From Leptothrix sp. (in: b-proteobacteria) (lineage in GTDB: Bacteria > Pseudomonadota > Gammaproteobacteria > Burkholderiales > Burkholderiaceae_C), in contig PNKV01000006.1 in the NCBI GenBank assembly GCA_013822685.1, forward strand, positions 1 to 64,000: a stretch of DNA of 64,000 bases. The letters run 5' to 3'. The notes under the pieces are model-generated. The model searched no databases. It was not told the DNA's origin and saw nothing but the letters and a program-made list of their open reading frames with translations. The position numbers and the translations under genes are program-made. Below, piece by piece: positions 29,754-40,700 of this stretch (positions are counted from its first letter, which is position 1; each line of letters opens with the position of its first letter).

Positions 29754-31850
29754 TTAGCGGACGCGCATTCCGGGTTGTGCGCCGGGAAATGGCTCCAACA
29801 CATAGATGCCCGGGTTGGCTTTCTCATCAGCGTGAGAACCGGCCAGCACCATGCCTTCGCTGACGCCAAACTTCATCTTGCGCGGCGCCAGGTTGGCCAC
29901 CATCACGGTCAGCTTGCCGACCAGGTCTTCCGGCTTGTAGGCCGACTTGATGCCGCTGAACACATTGCGCATCCGGCCTTCGCCCACGTCCAGGGTCAGG
30001 CGCAACAGCTTGTCGGAGCCTTCGACGTGCTCGGCGTTGACGATCTTGGCGATGCGCAGATCGACCTTGGCGAAGTCGTCGATGGTGATGGTGGGGGCGA
30101 TCTCCTCGCCGCCAGGCTTGGGCGTTTCGGCAACAGGGGGCGCCGGCGGCTCGAACAAGGCTTCCAGCATCTTCGGATCGACACGGGTCATCAGGTGTTC
30201 GTACTTGCGGATCGTGGTGACGGGCGTGGCGCGCTCAGCCCAGGTCAAAGGCTGGTCGAAGCCCAGGAAGTCGAAGGCGCGGCGGGTCACATCCGGCAAG
30301 ATGGGGCTGAGGAACAGCGTCAGGTACTTGAAGCCTTCCATGCAAGCCGACAGCACTTCGTGCAGGGCACTGTTGGCGGCGTGTTGGGCGCTGTCCTTGG
30401 CCAGCTCCCAGGGCTTGGCGGTGTCGAAATACTGGTTGATCTCATCGGCCGCGGCCATGATGTCGCGCAGGGCCTTGCCGAACTCGCGCTTGTCGAGCGA
30501 TTCGGCGATGACGGCCTCGCGGCTGATCACGGCCTGCAGCGGGATCATCTCTTGCAGCTTGCCTTCGTCGCCCGAGCCCAGGTGCGCCAGATTGCCTTCA
30601 AAGTACTTGTGGATGAAGTTGGAACAGCGGCTGGCGATGTTGACGTACTTGCCCACCAGATCGCTGTTGACGCGGGCCACGAAGTCTTCGGGGTTGAAGT
30701 CGACATCCTCGACCTTGCTGTTGAGCTTGGCGGCGATGTAGTAACGCAGCCACTCGGGGTTCATGCCCAAGCCCAGGTACTTGAGCGGGTCCAGGCCGGT
30801 GCCCCGGCTCTTGCTCATCTTGTCGCCGTTGTTGATGGTCATGAAGCCGTGCACATTGACCTGGTTGGGCAACTTGCGGCCACTGAACTTCAGCATCGCG
30901 GGCCAGAACAGCGTGTGGAAGTAGGTGATGTCCTTGCCGATGAAATGCACCTGCTCCACGGCCGGGTCGGCCATGAACTCGTCGAAGCTGCGGGTCTCGC
31001 CATACTTGGCCTTGGGGCCGCCGTGGGCAAAGTAGCTTTTGAGCGAAGCCAGGTAGCCGATGGGCGCGTCCAGCCACACGTAGAAATACTTGCCCGGGGC
31101 ATCGGGGATCTCGATGCCGAAATAAGGCGCATCGCGGCTGATGTCCCAATCGCTCAGGCCACCTTCGCCGTTTTCATCCTTGGTGAACCATTCGCGGATC
31201 TTGTTGCCCACTTCGGATTGCAGTTTGCCGTCCTGCGTCCAGGCCTCTAAAAACTCGGCGCAGCGCGGGTCTGACAGCTTGAAGAAGTAGTGGTCGCTGG
31301 TCTTGCGCACTGGCGTGGCGCCGCTCAGGGCTGAATAGGGGTTCTTCAGTTCAATTGGCGAATAGACCGCGCCGCACACCTCGCATGAATCGCCGTACTG
31401 GTCTTTGGCGCCGCACTTGGGGCACTCGCCCTTGATGAAGCGGTCAGGCAGGAACATGCTTTTTTCGGGGTCGAAGAACTGCTCGACCGGGCGCACGCTG
31501 ATCAGGCCGGCCTCGCGCAGGGCCACGTAGATCTCCTGGGCCAGTGAATGGTTTTCGGCACTGTCGGTGGACGACCAATGGTCGAACGCGATGTGAAAGC
31601 CATCCAGGTAAGGCTTGCGGCCCGCCGCGATGTCTGCAACGAACTGTTGCGGCGTCTTGCCAGCTTTTTCAGCCGCGATCATGATGGGGGCGCCGTGGGC
31701 GTCGTCGGCCCCAACGAAGTGAACGCGGTGCCCTTGCATGCGCTGGAACCTGACCCAGATGTCGGCCTGGATGTATTCCATGATGTGGCCCACATGAAAG
31801 TGGCCGTTGGCATAAGGCAGGGCTGTCGTGACAAAGAGCTGACGTGGCAT
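29754..31850 (-). CDS. metG: Methionyl-tRNA synthetase
   Basis: Class I aminoacyl-tRNA synthetase, 698 residues. HIGH-type motif FHVGH near residue 20, zinc knuckle [26 protein letters not shown] signature, and the C-terminal tRNA-binding (Trbp111-like) domain starting [20 protein letters not shown]. Start ATG 31850 ([16 protein letters not shown]). The frame continues upstream without homology. Divergent from apbC with 109 bp between, as in many Burkholderiales. Confidence 0.98.
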   Translation of the reverse strand: MPRQLFVTTALPYANGHFHVGHIMEYIQADIWVRFQRMQGHRVHFVGADDAHGAPIMIAAEKAGKTPQQFVADIAAGRKPYLDGFHIAFDHWSSTDSAENHSLAQEIYVALREAGLISVRPVEQFFDPEKSMFLPDRFIKGECPKCGAKDQYGDSCEVCGAVYSPIELKNPYSALSGATPVRKTSDHYFFKLSDPRCAEFLEAWTQDGKLQSEVGNKIREWFTKDENGEGGLSDWDISRDAPYFGIEIPDAPGKYFYVWLDAPIGYLASLKSYFAHGGPKAKYGETRSFDEFMADPAVEQVHFIGKDITYFHTLFWPAMLKFSGRKLPNQVNVHGFMTINNGDKMSKSRGTGLDPLKYLGLGMNPEWLRYYIAAKLNSKVEDVDFNPEDFVARVNSDLVGKYVNIASRCSNFIHKYFEGNLAHLGSGDEGKLQEMIPLQAVISREAVIAESLDKREFGKALRDIMAAADEINQYFDTAKPWELAKDSAQHAANSALHEVLSACMEGFKYLTLFLSPILPDVTRRAFDFLGFDQPLTWAERATPVTTIRKYEHLMTRVDPKMLEALFEPPAPPVAETPKPGGEEIAPTITIDDFAKVDLRIAKIVNAEHVEGSDKLLRLTLDVGEGRMRNVFSGIKSAYKPEDLVGKLTVMVANLAPRKMKFGVSEGMVLAGSHADEKANPGIYVLEPFPGAQPGMRVR

Positions 31851-31959
31851 GGCGACAAGGGCTTGGGAAAAGTCCTTGATTTTAGGCCGCGCTAGACTGC
31901 CTGCCTGGATTAGTTTTATCGCCCTGCTCCCGTCCCGCCTGCCCACCGCCTCCGCCAGC

Positions 31960-33084
31960 ATGACCCTACCTGCACCCACCGCCTTAGAAACCGCCGCGCG
32001 CACCACCCTGAGCGCCGTCATCGATCCCTTGACTGGTCAGGATTGGGTCAGCGGCAAGCAGCTCAAATCGCTGCGGGTGGAGCAAGGCCAGGCCACGGTC
32101 GACATCACCCTGGGCTACCCGGCGGTGTCGCAGTGGCCCGCCTACACGGCCCTGGTGATGCAAGCCCTGGACGATGTGCCCGGCATCACCAGCGTCGAAG
32201 TGAATTGGGCCACCCAGATCCAAACCCATGCGCCCCCTCGCGGGCAAGCGCCCTTGGCGGGGGTGAAAAACCTAATCGGCATTGCCTCCGGCAAAGGCGG
32301 CGTGGGCAAAAGCACCACCGCCATCAACCTGGCCCTGGCCCTGGCGGCCGAGGGCGCCAGCGTGGGCATGCTCGACGCCGACATCTACGGCCCCAGCCAG
32401 CCCCTGATGATGGGCCTGAGCGGCCGGCCCGACAGCCCCGACGGCAAGAGCATCGAGCCACTGCGCAACCATGGCCTGCAGATGATGTCGATTGGCCTGC
32501 TGATCGATGAAAACGCCCCCACCATCTGGCGCGGCCCCATGGCGACGCAGGCGGTCGAACAACTGCTGCGCCAGACCCGCTGGGGCACGCCCGACAAGCC
32601 CCTGGATTACCTGATCGTCGACATGCCGCCCGGCACCGGCGACATCCACCTGACCTTGTGCCAGCGCGCACCACTCACCGCCGCCGTGGTGGTCACCACC
32701 CCGCAGGACATCGCTCTGCTGGATGCCCGCAAGGGCCTGCGCATGTTCGAAAAAGTGGGCGTGCCGGTGCTGGGTGTGGTCGAGAACATGGCCACTTACC
32801 ACTGCCCCAATTGCGGCCACGAAGCCCACATTTTTGGCGAAGACGGCGGCAAGCGCCTGGCCGAGGAAACCGGCGTGCCCTCGCTGGGCTCCATGCCCCT
32901 GGACCTGAACATCCGCCAGCAAGCCGACAGTGGCAACCCCACGGTCGCCGCCGACCCGACCGGCAAGGTGGCGGGGCTGTACAAGGGCATGGCCCAGCGC
33001 TTGGCAGCCGGCCTGTCCAAGCTGCCCAAGGATTACTCGGGCAAGCTGCCGGGGGTGACCGTTGTGCCCAAAGCTGATGCCTGA
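31960..33084 (+). CDS. apbC: Iron-sulfur cluster carrier protein ApbC/Mrp
   Basis: P-loop ATPase of 374 residues that carries [4Fe-4S] clusters to apoproteins. Deviant Walker [13 protein letters not shown]-terminal MIP18/DUF59-like domain ([19 protein letters not shown]), [14 protein letters not shown] and the CPNCG metal-binding CxxC, which is essential in the family. Start ATG 31960 ([10 protein letters not shown]). Followed by a PAS kinase gene after 17 bp, possibly in one transcript. Confidence 0.95.
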   Translation: MTLPAPTALETAARTTLSAVIDPLTGQDWVSGKQLKSLRVEQGQATVDITLGYPAVSQWPAYTALVMQALDDVPGITSVEVNWATQIQTHAPPRGQAPLAGVKNLIGIASGKGGVGKSTTAINLALALAAEGASVGMLDADIYGPSQPLMMGLSGRPDSPDGKSIEPLRNHGLQMMSIGLLIDENAPTIWRGPMATQAVEQLLRQTRWGTPDKPLDYLIVDMPPGTGDIHLTLCQRAPLTAAVVVTTPQDIALLDARKGLRMFEKVGVPVLGVVENMATYHCPNCGHEAHIFGEDGGKRLAEETGVPSLGSMPLDLNIRQQADSGNPTVAADPTGKVAGLYKGMAQRLAAGLSKLPKDYSGKLPGVTVVPKADA

Positions 33085-33101
33085 GAACCACCGTCTTGGC
33101 C

Positions 33102-35729
33102 ATGACTCAACGCACTGACGATGCCTGGTTCGATCTGGTCCCCCAGGCCCTGATCGAGTTTGACGAGCATGGCCACTTGCTGCGCAGCAACGCGGCCTTC
33201 GCCGGCTTGTTCGGCAAGGCGCCAGCCCCTGGCGCCTTGCTGAGTCACGCGACTGAAGCACTGCAGCGGCTCACTGGTTGGGATGCCCCTTTGGCCCTGA
33301 TCGGTCTGGCCCCAGGCGCCCCGCCGCTGACCAACCTGGCCTGCATCGACCAAGGCACCCCGAACCAGCGTTATCTGCGCAGCCAAGTGCACGCGCACCC
33401 CGCCGTGCCGGGCCTGCCGGAGCGTTTTCTGTGCGTGGTGCACGACACCAATCCCATGGCCTTCGTGGTGCAGACCCCAAGGCCGCCTGACTTCACCAAC
33501 ACCAGCGGTGAACCCACCGGCCTGATGGAGTTCGACCAGGACCAGTTGCTGCACGAGTTGCGCACCATCCTTGAAAGCAGCCCCGCCGGCATCGCCTACC
33601 TGCGCGACAACATCCTGGTGCGCTGCAACCGGCGCTTCGAACGCATGCTGGGCTTGAGCCCCGGCACCTTGACCGGCCAGCACCTGGACGCCCTGCTGGA
33701 CAGCGATCCGCGCATCCGCCGCGTGGTCGATCAGTCCACCGTCGAACTGCAGAACACCGGCCAGTTTGAGAGCGAGTTGGAGATCGTCGCACCGGGCTTT
33801 CCCACGCGCTGGTATGCCCTCTCGGTGCGCCGCATCGGCCCCAGCACCGACCCGCTGGAAGTCATCGCGGTGCTGTCGGACATCACGCGCATCCGCTCGC
33901 AGCAGGCGCAGTTGGAGGCCCTGGGCCGCGACCGCGATCTGATGTTCACCATGTCTGGCGTGGGCATCGCCTTCGTGCGCGATGGCCTAGTGCAAAGCGC
34001 CAACCCGGCCCTGGCCAGTTTGCTGGGCCTGGACCACCAGGACATGGCCGGCCGGCCGCTCGCCAGCCTGTACATCACCGATGTCGACACCAGCACCCTG
34101 GCCCGGACCGACGACCAGATCCTGGCGCAGCTGGCTGAGCAAGGCCATTGGCAAGGCGAGCGCGCCTTGCGGCATCCGCGCGGCACGCCCCTGTGGGCCG
34201 AAGTCAACCTGCGCCTGGTCAAGCCCGACCAAGCCGAAGAGGGCTTCATCGCCTCCTTTGTGAACGTCGACGACCGCCATCGCGCCGAGCAGAACCTCAC
34301 GCTGCAGGCCGACCGCACCCGCGCCATCCTCGATTCGGTGTTTGTGGGCATCGTGACGCTGGACTCGGGCGGCATCGCCTGGATGAACCGCTCGGCCCGG
34401 CGCATGTTTGGTGGTGACCTGCCTGATTTTCTGGGCCACCCGCTCAGCACCGTCGCCACGCCAGACATCGACCACCCTTTCCGCCTGACCGGCTACCTGG
34501 ACGACCTGCTCGACGGCCAATCCCACACCTTCGAGTGCCAGGTCATGGGCCGCGACGGGCGCGTGTTCTGGGTAGTGGGCAACGCCGTGGTCACCCTGGG
34601 CGAGTTCAATGAACGCCAGATCACCTATGCCCTGATGGACATTGACCGACGCCGCGAGGCCGAAGCCCTCACGGTCGAAGCTCAAGCCACCTTGCAGCGG
34701 ATCATCGAGATGGCGCCCATGACCATCACGCTTTGCGATGCCAAGACCCTGACCGTTATCCAGGCCAACCAGGCCGCTTCGGCCTTCATGAAGATCGAAC
34801 CCGCCAAGGCCGCCGGGCTCACCCCTGAAGAGATCCATGGTGCCGACCGCGGCCGTCAGCTGCGCGCCGACATGCTCCGGGCGCTCGATTCAGCCAAGCC
34901 GCTGCAACGCGAGTACAAGTTCGAGCAAGGCTCGGGCGTGCAGACCTGGGACGTGAGCTACCTCCCCCTTTCGCATGACGGCCAGACCGCCGACCAGCTG
35001 CTGCTGGTGGCCTCGGATGTAAGCGAACAGCGCGCCGCCGAGCAAGCCCGCCTCGAGGCGGCCATTGCGCAGCGTGAAATGCTGGTCAAGGAAGTGCATC
35101 ACCGCATCAAAAATAACCTGCAGGGCGTGGCTGGCCTGTTGCAGCAGATCGCGGCCCGCAAACCCGAAGTGGCCTCGGCCATTTCTGAAGTGGTGGGCCA
35201 GGTGCAGGCCATTGCCCAGGTTTACGGCCTGCAGGTGGGCGCGGGCGGGCCCTTGCGCCTTAAAAACGTCATTGAAGCGATTGCCCATTCGGTGCAGCGC
35301 ACCTTCAGCCGCACCATCACCCTGGAGGTGGAGGGCAGCAACGCCTCGGAATGGCAACTGCCCGAGGCCGAATCCATCCCCATCGCGCTCAGCCTGAACG
35401 AGTTGCTCACGAATGCGCACAAGCACGGCCGGGCCGCCGAGGCCCTGACCTGCACCATGATCTGCAGCGAGTTGCAGGTCTGCATCGAGATCCGCAACAC
35501 CGGGGTATTGCCTGAAGGCTTCAACGTGCACCGCGTGCCCGGCGGCGTGTCTGGCCTGGGCCTGGTCCGCGCCCTGCTGCCCCGCCGCAGCTCCAAATTG
35601 AGCATGATCCAGGAAGGCGAACAGGTCGTGACCCGGATCGAACTGAATCCACCAGGCGTCAGTTTGGTGCCCACCCCCCAAATGCTGGGTGCGCCCTCTG
35701 GTCAGCAGATTGCACTTTGGCCACAATGA
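33102..35729 (+). CDS. Multi-PAS sensor histidine kinase, HisKA_2 type
   Basis: Soluble sensor kinase of 875 residues with no clear membrane helix. Four or five PAS-like domains (about residues 10-120, 140-275, 285-400, 405-530, 535-645), then a HisKA_2 dimerisation domain EVHHRIKNNLQGVAGLLQQI with phospho-acceptor around His666, and an ATPase domain with LSLNELLTNAHKHG and GLGLVRALLP. HisKA_2 kinases usually partner ANTAR regulators (as in EutW/EutV and similar systems), and an ANTAR regulator is encoded 123 bp downstream. The sensed signal is unknown; no heme, flavin or other cofactor can be assigned. Start ATG 33102. Confidence 0.88.
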   Translation: MTQRTDDAWFDLVPQALIEFDEHGHLLRSNAAFAGLFGKAPAPGALLSHATEALQRLTGWDAPLALIGLAPGAPPLTNLACIDQGTPNQRYLRSQVHAHPAVPGLPERFLCVVHDTNPMAFVVQTPRPPDFTNTSGEPTGLMEFDQDQLLHELRTILESSPAGIAYLRDNILVRCNRRFERMLGLSPGTLTGQHLDALLDSDPRIRRVVDQSTVELQNTGQFESELEIVAPGFPTRWYALSVRRIGPSTDPLEVIAVLSDITRIRSQQAQLEALGRDRDLMFTMSGVGIAFVRDGLVQSANPALASLLGLDHQDMAGRPLASLYITDVDTSTLARTDDQILAQLAEQGHWQGERALRHPRGTPLWAEVNLRLVKPDQAEEGFIASFVNVDDRHRAEQNLTLQADRTRAILDSVFVGIVTLDSGGIAWMNRSARRMFGGDLPDFLGHPLSTVATPDIDHPFRLTGYLDDLLDGQSHTFECQVMGRDGRVFWVVGNAVVTLGEFNERQITYALMDIDRRREAEALTVEAQATLQRIIEMAPMTITLCDAKTLTVIQANQAASAFMKIEPAKAAGLTPEEIHGADRGRQLRADMLRALDSAKPLQREYKFEQGSGVQTWDVSYLPLSHDGQTADQLLLVASDVSEQRAAEQARLEAAIAQREMLVKEVHHRIKNNLQGVAGLLQQIAARKPEVASAISEVVGQVQAIAQVYGLQVGAGGPLRLKNVIEAIAHSVQRTFSRTITLEVEGSNASEWQLPEAESIPIALSLNELLTNAHKHGRAAEALTCTMICSELQVCIEIRNTGVLPEGFNVHRVPGGVSGLGLVRALLPRRSSKLSMIQEGEQVVTRIELNPPGVSLVPTPQMLGAPSGQQIALWPQ

Positions 35730-35852
35730 AAGAGGAATGCCGTGCAAAATAGAAAAATAAGCGCCGATGGACGGTCGACAACATGGTGAAGCAGTCTTGA
35801 CGTGATCTGAGACCGGGGAGGTCTCCGTAGCGTTCCAGGGCTTCCGGGCCCA

Positions 35853-36500
35853 ATGAGGATGTACGTGAATCACAAAGGCAAAATTTTGGTGGTGGACGAT
35901 GATCGGCTGGTGCTGGCCACGTTGACCCACGGCCTCTCGCAAGCCGGCTATGAGGTGATCGACGCCGACAACGGCGACGACGCCATCCTGCTGGCCCACG
36001 AACACAAGCCCGAACTGGCCCTGCTGGACATCCGCATGGAAGGCAAAACCGGCTTCGATGTGGCCGCCTACTTGCGCGAGTACTGCCAGATCCCTTTCAT
36101 GTTCCTCTCGGCATTTGCCGACGAAGCCACGGTGGCGCAGGTCAAGGAACTGGGCGCGGTGACCTACCTGGTCAAGCCCCTGGACATCCAGCAGATCGTG
36201 CCCGCGGTGGAATCCGCCTTCGCCAACCGGCGCAAAACGGCCGCCGAGGCCGAGGCTCAGGCCACAGAAACCGCCACCCAGGCCAAGTCATCCGCTTCGT
36301 CGTCGTCCAGCGCCGATCCCTTGGCACAAACGGTGGCCCTGGCCGTGGGCATCGTCATGCACCGCCACTCGCTGGGCCGGGGTCAGGCCCTGGATCGGCT
36401 GCGCAAACAGGCACAGCAAGAAGGCCGCTCGGTCGAAGCCTGGTGCGAACGCTTGCTGGATGCGCAGGAAGTGCTGTCGGGCCTGGGCCCCTTGAGCTGA
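35853..36500 (+). CDS. Response regulator with ANTAR RNA-binding output domain
   Basis: 215 residues. Receiver domain with VVDDD and phospho-acceptor Asp59 (LALLDIRMEGK), then an Ala/Ser/Glu linker (about 130-160) and an ANTAR domain, AVGIVMHRHSLGRGQALDRL with QQEGRSVEAWCERLL. ANTAR proteins bind paired hairpins in nascent RNA and prevent termination when phosphorylated. The likely kinase is the HisKA_2 protein upstream. ATG 35853 is the longest start; GTG 35865 has a better GAGGA ribosome binding site. A small hairpin, GAGACC/GGTCTC at 35809-35825, lies in the leader. No clear target RNA is seen in the window. Confidence 0.92.
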   Translation: MRMYVNHKGKILVVDDDRLVLATLTHGLSQAGYEVIDADNGDDAILLAHEHKPELALLDIRMEGKTGFDVAAYLREYCQIPFMFLSAFADEATVAQVKELGAVTYLVKPLDIQQIVPAVESAFANRRKTAAEAEAQATETATQAKSSASSSSSADPLAQTVALAVGIVMHRHSLGRGQALDRLRKQAQQEGRSVEAWCERLLDAQEVLSGLGPLS

Positions 36501-36519
36501 CCGCGAAGAACCCGGGCGC

Positions 36520-37554
36520 TCAGCCCTGTCGGCCTTGGGCCTGCGCCTGGGCAGCGCTGATCAGCGTGAAGTAAAAACAAGCACCTTGCCCTGACTGGGC
36601 TTCCGCCCACACCCGGCCTTCGTGGCGCGAGATGATGTTCTTGACGCCCGCCAGCCCCACCCCCGTGCCCGGAAACTCTTTGGCACTGTGCAGGCGCTGG
36701 AACAAGCCGAACAACTTGTCGGCATGCTGCATGTCAAACCCGGCACCGTTGTCCTTCACGTAGAACACGGCGGGATTGGTGGCGGGCATCACCCCCACTT
36801 CAATGCAGGGATGCTCGACCTTGGCGCTGTATTTCAAGGCGTTGCCCATGAGGTTGTCGAGCACACGCCTCACCAGCGTGGGATCGGCCTCGGCCACCAT
36901 GCCCTCGGTCACCTTGAACTCCGCCCGACGGCTGGCCTGCCCGGTCACCAGGCCCTCATCACGGTCCAGGTCAGACAAATCCTTGACAACCTCCTTGGCC
37001 AGCACACTGAGGTCAATGCGCTCGCGTGCCACGGGTTCGCGGGCCAGTTGCGCCTGCGCCAGGATGGCGTCAATCATGCCGTTCATGCGGCTGGAAGCCG
37101 CCAGCACGCGGTCCAGGTGGTCGTTGCCCACGCGGTCCAGCACCTTGCCGTAGTCTTCCTTGAGGATGCGTGTGAAGCCGTCGACCACCCGCAAGGGCGC
37201 CCGCAGGTCGTGCGACAAGGCATAGCGCAGCACCTCCTGGTCGGATTCGCTCATGGCGGGCACTTGGTCGGTGCAGGGCAGGAGCTCGGCCTGATCGGCT
37301 TGACTCATCGCTGCAACAGCCGGAGCCGACGGTTCAGCGGGGATGATTTCGGCAACTGGTGCGGGTAACCAAGCCAAGGCCGTCGCCCACACCACACACC
37401 ACAGCAACAGGAACAGGCTGTGAGCCCAGACCGGTGCGCCCAGCAGCACCATCGCGACAAGCGTCAACAAACCCACCGCGCCCCACCCCAATAAAAGGAC
37501 TCGAGACTCGCGGCGGAAGGATTTCTGGCTTGGAAAAGGATGATTACCCGGCAT
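36520..37554 (-). CDS. Membrane sensor histidine kinase
   Basis: 344 residues. Two membrane helices at about 18-62, a short Pro/Ala-rich cytoplasmic linker, HisKA H-box RYALSHDLRAPLRVVDGF and an ATPase domain with VLDNLMGNALKYS, VKDNGAGFDM and GTGVGLAGVKNIISRHEG. There is no periplasmic or PAS sensor domain of note, so input may come through the membrane helices or another protein. Its stop is convergent with the ANTAR regulator, 19 bp apart. The N-terminus MPGNHPFPSQKSFRRE has a normal ATG start; no response regulator is directly downstream on its strand. Confidence 0.88.
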   Translation of the reverse strand: MPGNHPFPSQKSFRRESRVLLLGWGAVGLLTLVAMVLLGAPVWAHSLFLLLWCVVWATALAWLPAPVAEIIPAEPSAPAVAAMSQADQAELLPCTDQVPAMSESDQEVLRYALSHDLRAPLRVVDGFTRILKEDYGKVLDRVGNDHLDRVLAASSRMNGMIDAILAQAQLAREPVARERIDLSVLAKEVVKDLSDLDRDEGLVTGQASRRAEFKVTEGMVAEADPTLVRRVLDNLMGNALKYSAKVEHPCIEVGVMPATNPAVFYVKDNGAGFDMQHADKLFGLFQRLHSAKEFPGTGVGLAGVKNIISRHEGRVWAEAQSGQGACFYFTLISAAQAQAQGRQG

Positions 37555-37628
37555 TCAAATCATTGTAAGAAGGACCGCAAGGGGTTTCTTCTGCTGGTTG
37601 ACCATTTCACTGTGCCTGTAAAGTCCGT

Positions 37629-37645
37629 GATTAGTTAACGATTAG
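37629..37645. promoter_or_regulatory. Direct repeat GATTAG with 11-bp period
   Basis: GATTAG at 37629-37634 and again at 37640-37645, one helical turn apart, within the AT-richest part of the region between the divergent histidine kinase and hybrid kinase genes. Such half-site spacing is common for response regulators. The arms of the palindrome at 54821-54861 contain the similar GATTAGTCA. No regulator can be named. Confidence 0.3.
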
Positions 37646-37727
37646 ACACAGTATGCCCCTGCGTTCTCCAGGCAAGGGGGCTGACTTTCCCAAGGATCGT
37701 CACGCGATATCCCCGAACAAGGAAATC

Positions 37728-40700
37728 ATGCGCTTCACCTGGACCTTTATTCTCACCCTGAGTGCCCTGGTCATGACGACCGTGGCGGTCGTGGGTTGGG
37801 GTTTGAGCGGGCTTGGACTGGCTTTGGCCGGCTGGGCATCCGCCGGCATTGGCTATCTGGCCCGCCAGCGTCAGGAGCCGGCAGCCGACCAGCCGGGCAC
37901 CACCCGCCCCCCCGAAGCCGCCCTGGACGAGGAATTGCTGGCCAGAGTGTCGCCTGAAGACAACGCCGAGGCACAACGCTGGTTGGCGCTGAGCCAGGAA
38001 ATCGTTGAGGCCGCCCATGGCGCCAATTCCCTGGCGCAAGCGCTGCAGCGGGTCGGGCAAACCCTGCACCAGCATGTGGGCTCCAAAGCCTGGGTCTGCC
38101 TGAGGGTGGATGGCTGGAATGGCGAATCCGCCTTGTTGCGCCCCTGGGTCAACGCCGACAGCGACGCTGGCGACATCATCGACGTCACCGCCATTGCCAC
38201 CACCCACCGCGACGAACGCCCGCTGGGCCAGGCACTGACCACATTGCGACCCAGCTCAGCCCAGGGTGCGGGTGAGTTGCCGGCCTTGTCCAGCTGCCCC
38301 TGGCGCTCACCCCAGACGCACAAAGTGCTTGCCGTGCCTGTGTCGGTCGAAGGCTGGCCACTGGCCCTGCTGGAGTTTGACGACCCCCAGCAGGACTGCT
38401 TGGGCCTGTCGCGCGTACTGGACATCGCCGCCATCCAACTGGGTTTTGTGGCCCAGCGCGATGCCAACCTGGCCCACATGGCCACCAGCGCCGAACACCT
38501 GGGCCGCCTGGCCCTGGTGGCCTCGCGCATCAGCAGCGGCGTGGCCATCACCGACCGCCACGGCACCATCGAGTGGATCAACAGTGCCTTCGTCGCCCTG
38601 ACCGGCTGGCCCGAGGACAAGGTCCTGGGCCGCAAGCTCGGTGATCTGCTGGAGCAGGAAGTCAGCGCCCCGACCACCGTGCGCGAACTGGAAGACCACC
38701 TGGCCCGCGGCGTGCCTTTCCGCCTGGCCTACGAGGCGGCCCGCCAGGGTGGCCAACTCATCACCCGCTACTGGGGCGAGATCGACGCCATCCAGATGCT
38801 GGACGAGTCGGGCGGGCGCAGCCAGTACGTCTGCCTCTTCAACGACATCACCAAACGCAAGGCGCAGGAGCATGTGCGCGAACAGGAGCGCGAGTTCCTG
38901 GAAGCCCTGCTGGGCAACCTGCCCGTCAGCCTGTTCGTGCTTGATCCGGTCAACCTCAATGTGGTGGCCATCAACCGCTACACCGAGATCGAGTTCAAGC
39001 TGCAACGCGATCAGGTGGTCGGCAAATCGATCACGCAGGCGCTGGGCGAGTCGGTGCTGCACTTGACCGAAGGCCCGATGCAGCAGGCCCTGGAAACGGG
39101 CCAGACCATCGAGCACGACTTCCAGTGGCAAAACGCCTCGCAGCAACGCATCGTCAACGCCCGCCATTTCGCATTGCGCCACAGCAACGGCCGCCCCCGC
39201 TTGTTGATCTCGCTGGTGCGCGACATCACCGCCGCGCGGCAAGCCCAGGCCGACTTGGAAGAGTCCGAGCGCCGCTTCCGTGAACTGGTCGAATCGATGG
39301 ACGATTGCGTCTACGTGGCCACTGAGCACCGCGCCAGTTATCTCTACCTGAGCCACCGCACGCAAGACCTGTGGGGGGTGTCGGCCGAAGACATCCTGGC
39401 GCACCCGGACCGGCTCAAATCCCTGGTGGTGCCCGAAGACCAGCCCTTGTTGATCGAACAAGAGGCCATGGAAGACCAGGACCAGCCGACCGACGCCCTG
39501 CTGCGCCTGCAGCACCCTGAAAAAGGCCTGCGCTGGTTGCGCCACCGCACCCGCGCCCGCCGCCTTCCCGATGGCCAATCGCGCATCTACGGTCTGGTGT
39601 CGGACGTGACCGACGAGCATGGCCAGGCGCTGGAGTTGCAGCGCGCCCGCGACATGGCCGAGGCCGCTAGCCAGGCCAAGAGCCAGTTCATGGCCAACAT
39701 GAGCCACGAAATCCGCACCCCCATGAACGGCATCCTGGGCATGACCGAGCTGCTGCTGGGCACCCCACTGAGCGACAAGCAGCGCCGTTTTGCGCAGGCC
39801 GTTTACCGCTCGGGCGAAAGCCTGCTCGAAATCATCAACGACATCCTCGACTTCGCCAAGATCGAGGCCGGCCGGCTTGAATTGGCCACCTGCGACTTCG
39901 TGCTGCGCACCTTGGTGGAAGACACCTTGGAGCTGATGGCGCCCCGCGCCCATGAGAAAGGCCTGGAGCTGAGCTTTCGCGAGCAGCCCGGCCTGCCTTC
40001 GGTCATCCATGGCGATCCGCTGCGCCTGCGCCAGATCCTGACCAATCTGGTGGCCAACGCCATCAAGTTCACCGAGCACGGCGAAATCGTGGTTGACATC
40101 CGCCGGGCCATCGGCGGTGCGGTCGAGTTGCCCAAGCCCGGCAGCCTCGAGACCATGCAGCTCGAATTCATGGTGCGTGACACCGGCATCGGCATCCCGT
40201 CCGAAGTCGTGCCCCGCCTGTTCAGCGCCTTCGTGCAGGCCAATGGCGGCATGGCGCGGCGCTATGGCGGCACGGGCCTGGGCTTGGCCATTTCCAAGCA
40301 ATTGGTCGAGCTGATGGGCGGCCAGATTGAAGTGCACAGCGCACCAGGCGTCGGCTCCGAGTTCTTGTTCCGCGTGCCCGTTTGCGTTGGCACCACCCAG
40401 GCCGACATGGCCATGCTGGAAGAGCCCGACATGCCCTCCTACAACGTGCTGGTGGTGGACGACAACGACACCAACCGCACCGTGATCGAGAACATGCTGA
40501 CCGCCTGGGGCATGAACGTGGTGCAAGCCATCGATGGCCGTGAGGCCCTGAATGTGCTGATGGCCCACCCCACGCAAGATGCGCCTTTCGACCTGGCCCT
40601 GGTCGACATGAACATGCCCAACCTGGACGGCATGGGCCTGGCCGAGGCCGTGCGCACCAGCGGCCGCTACCCCAAGCTGAAAATGATCTTGCTGTCGTCG

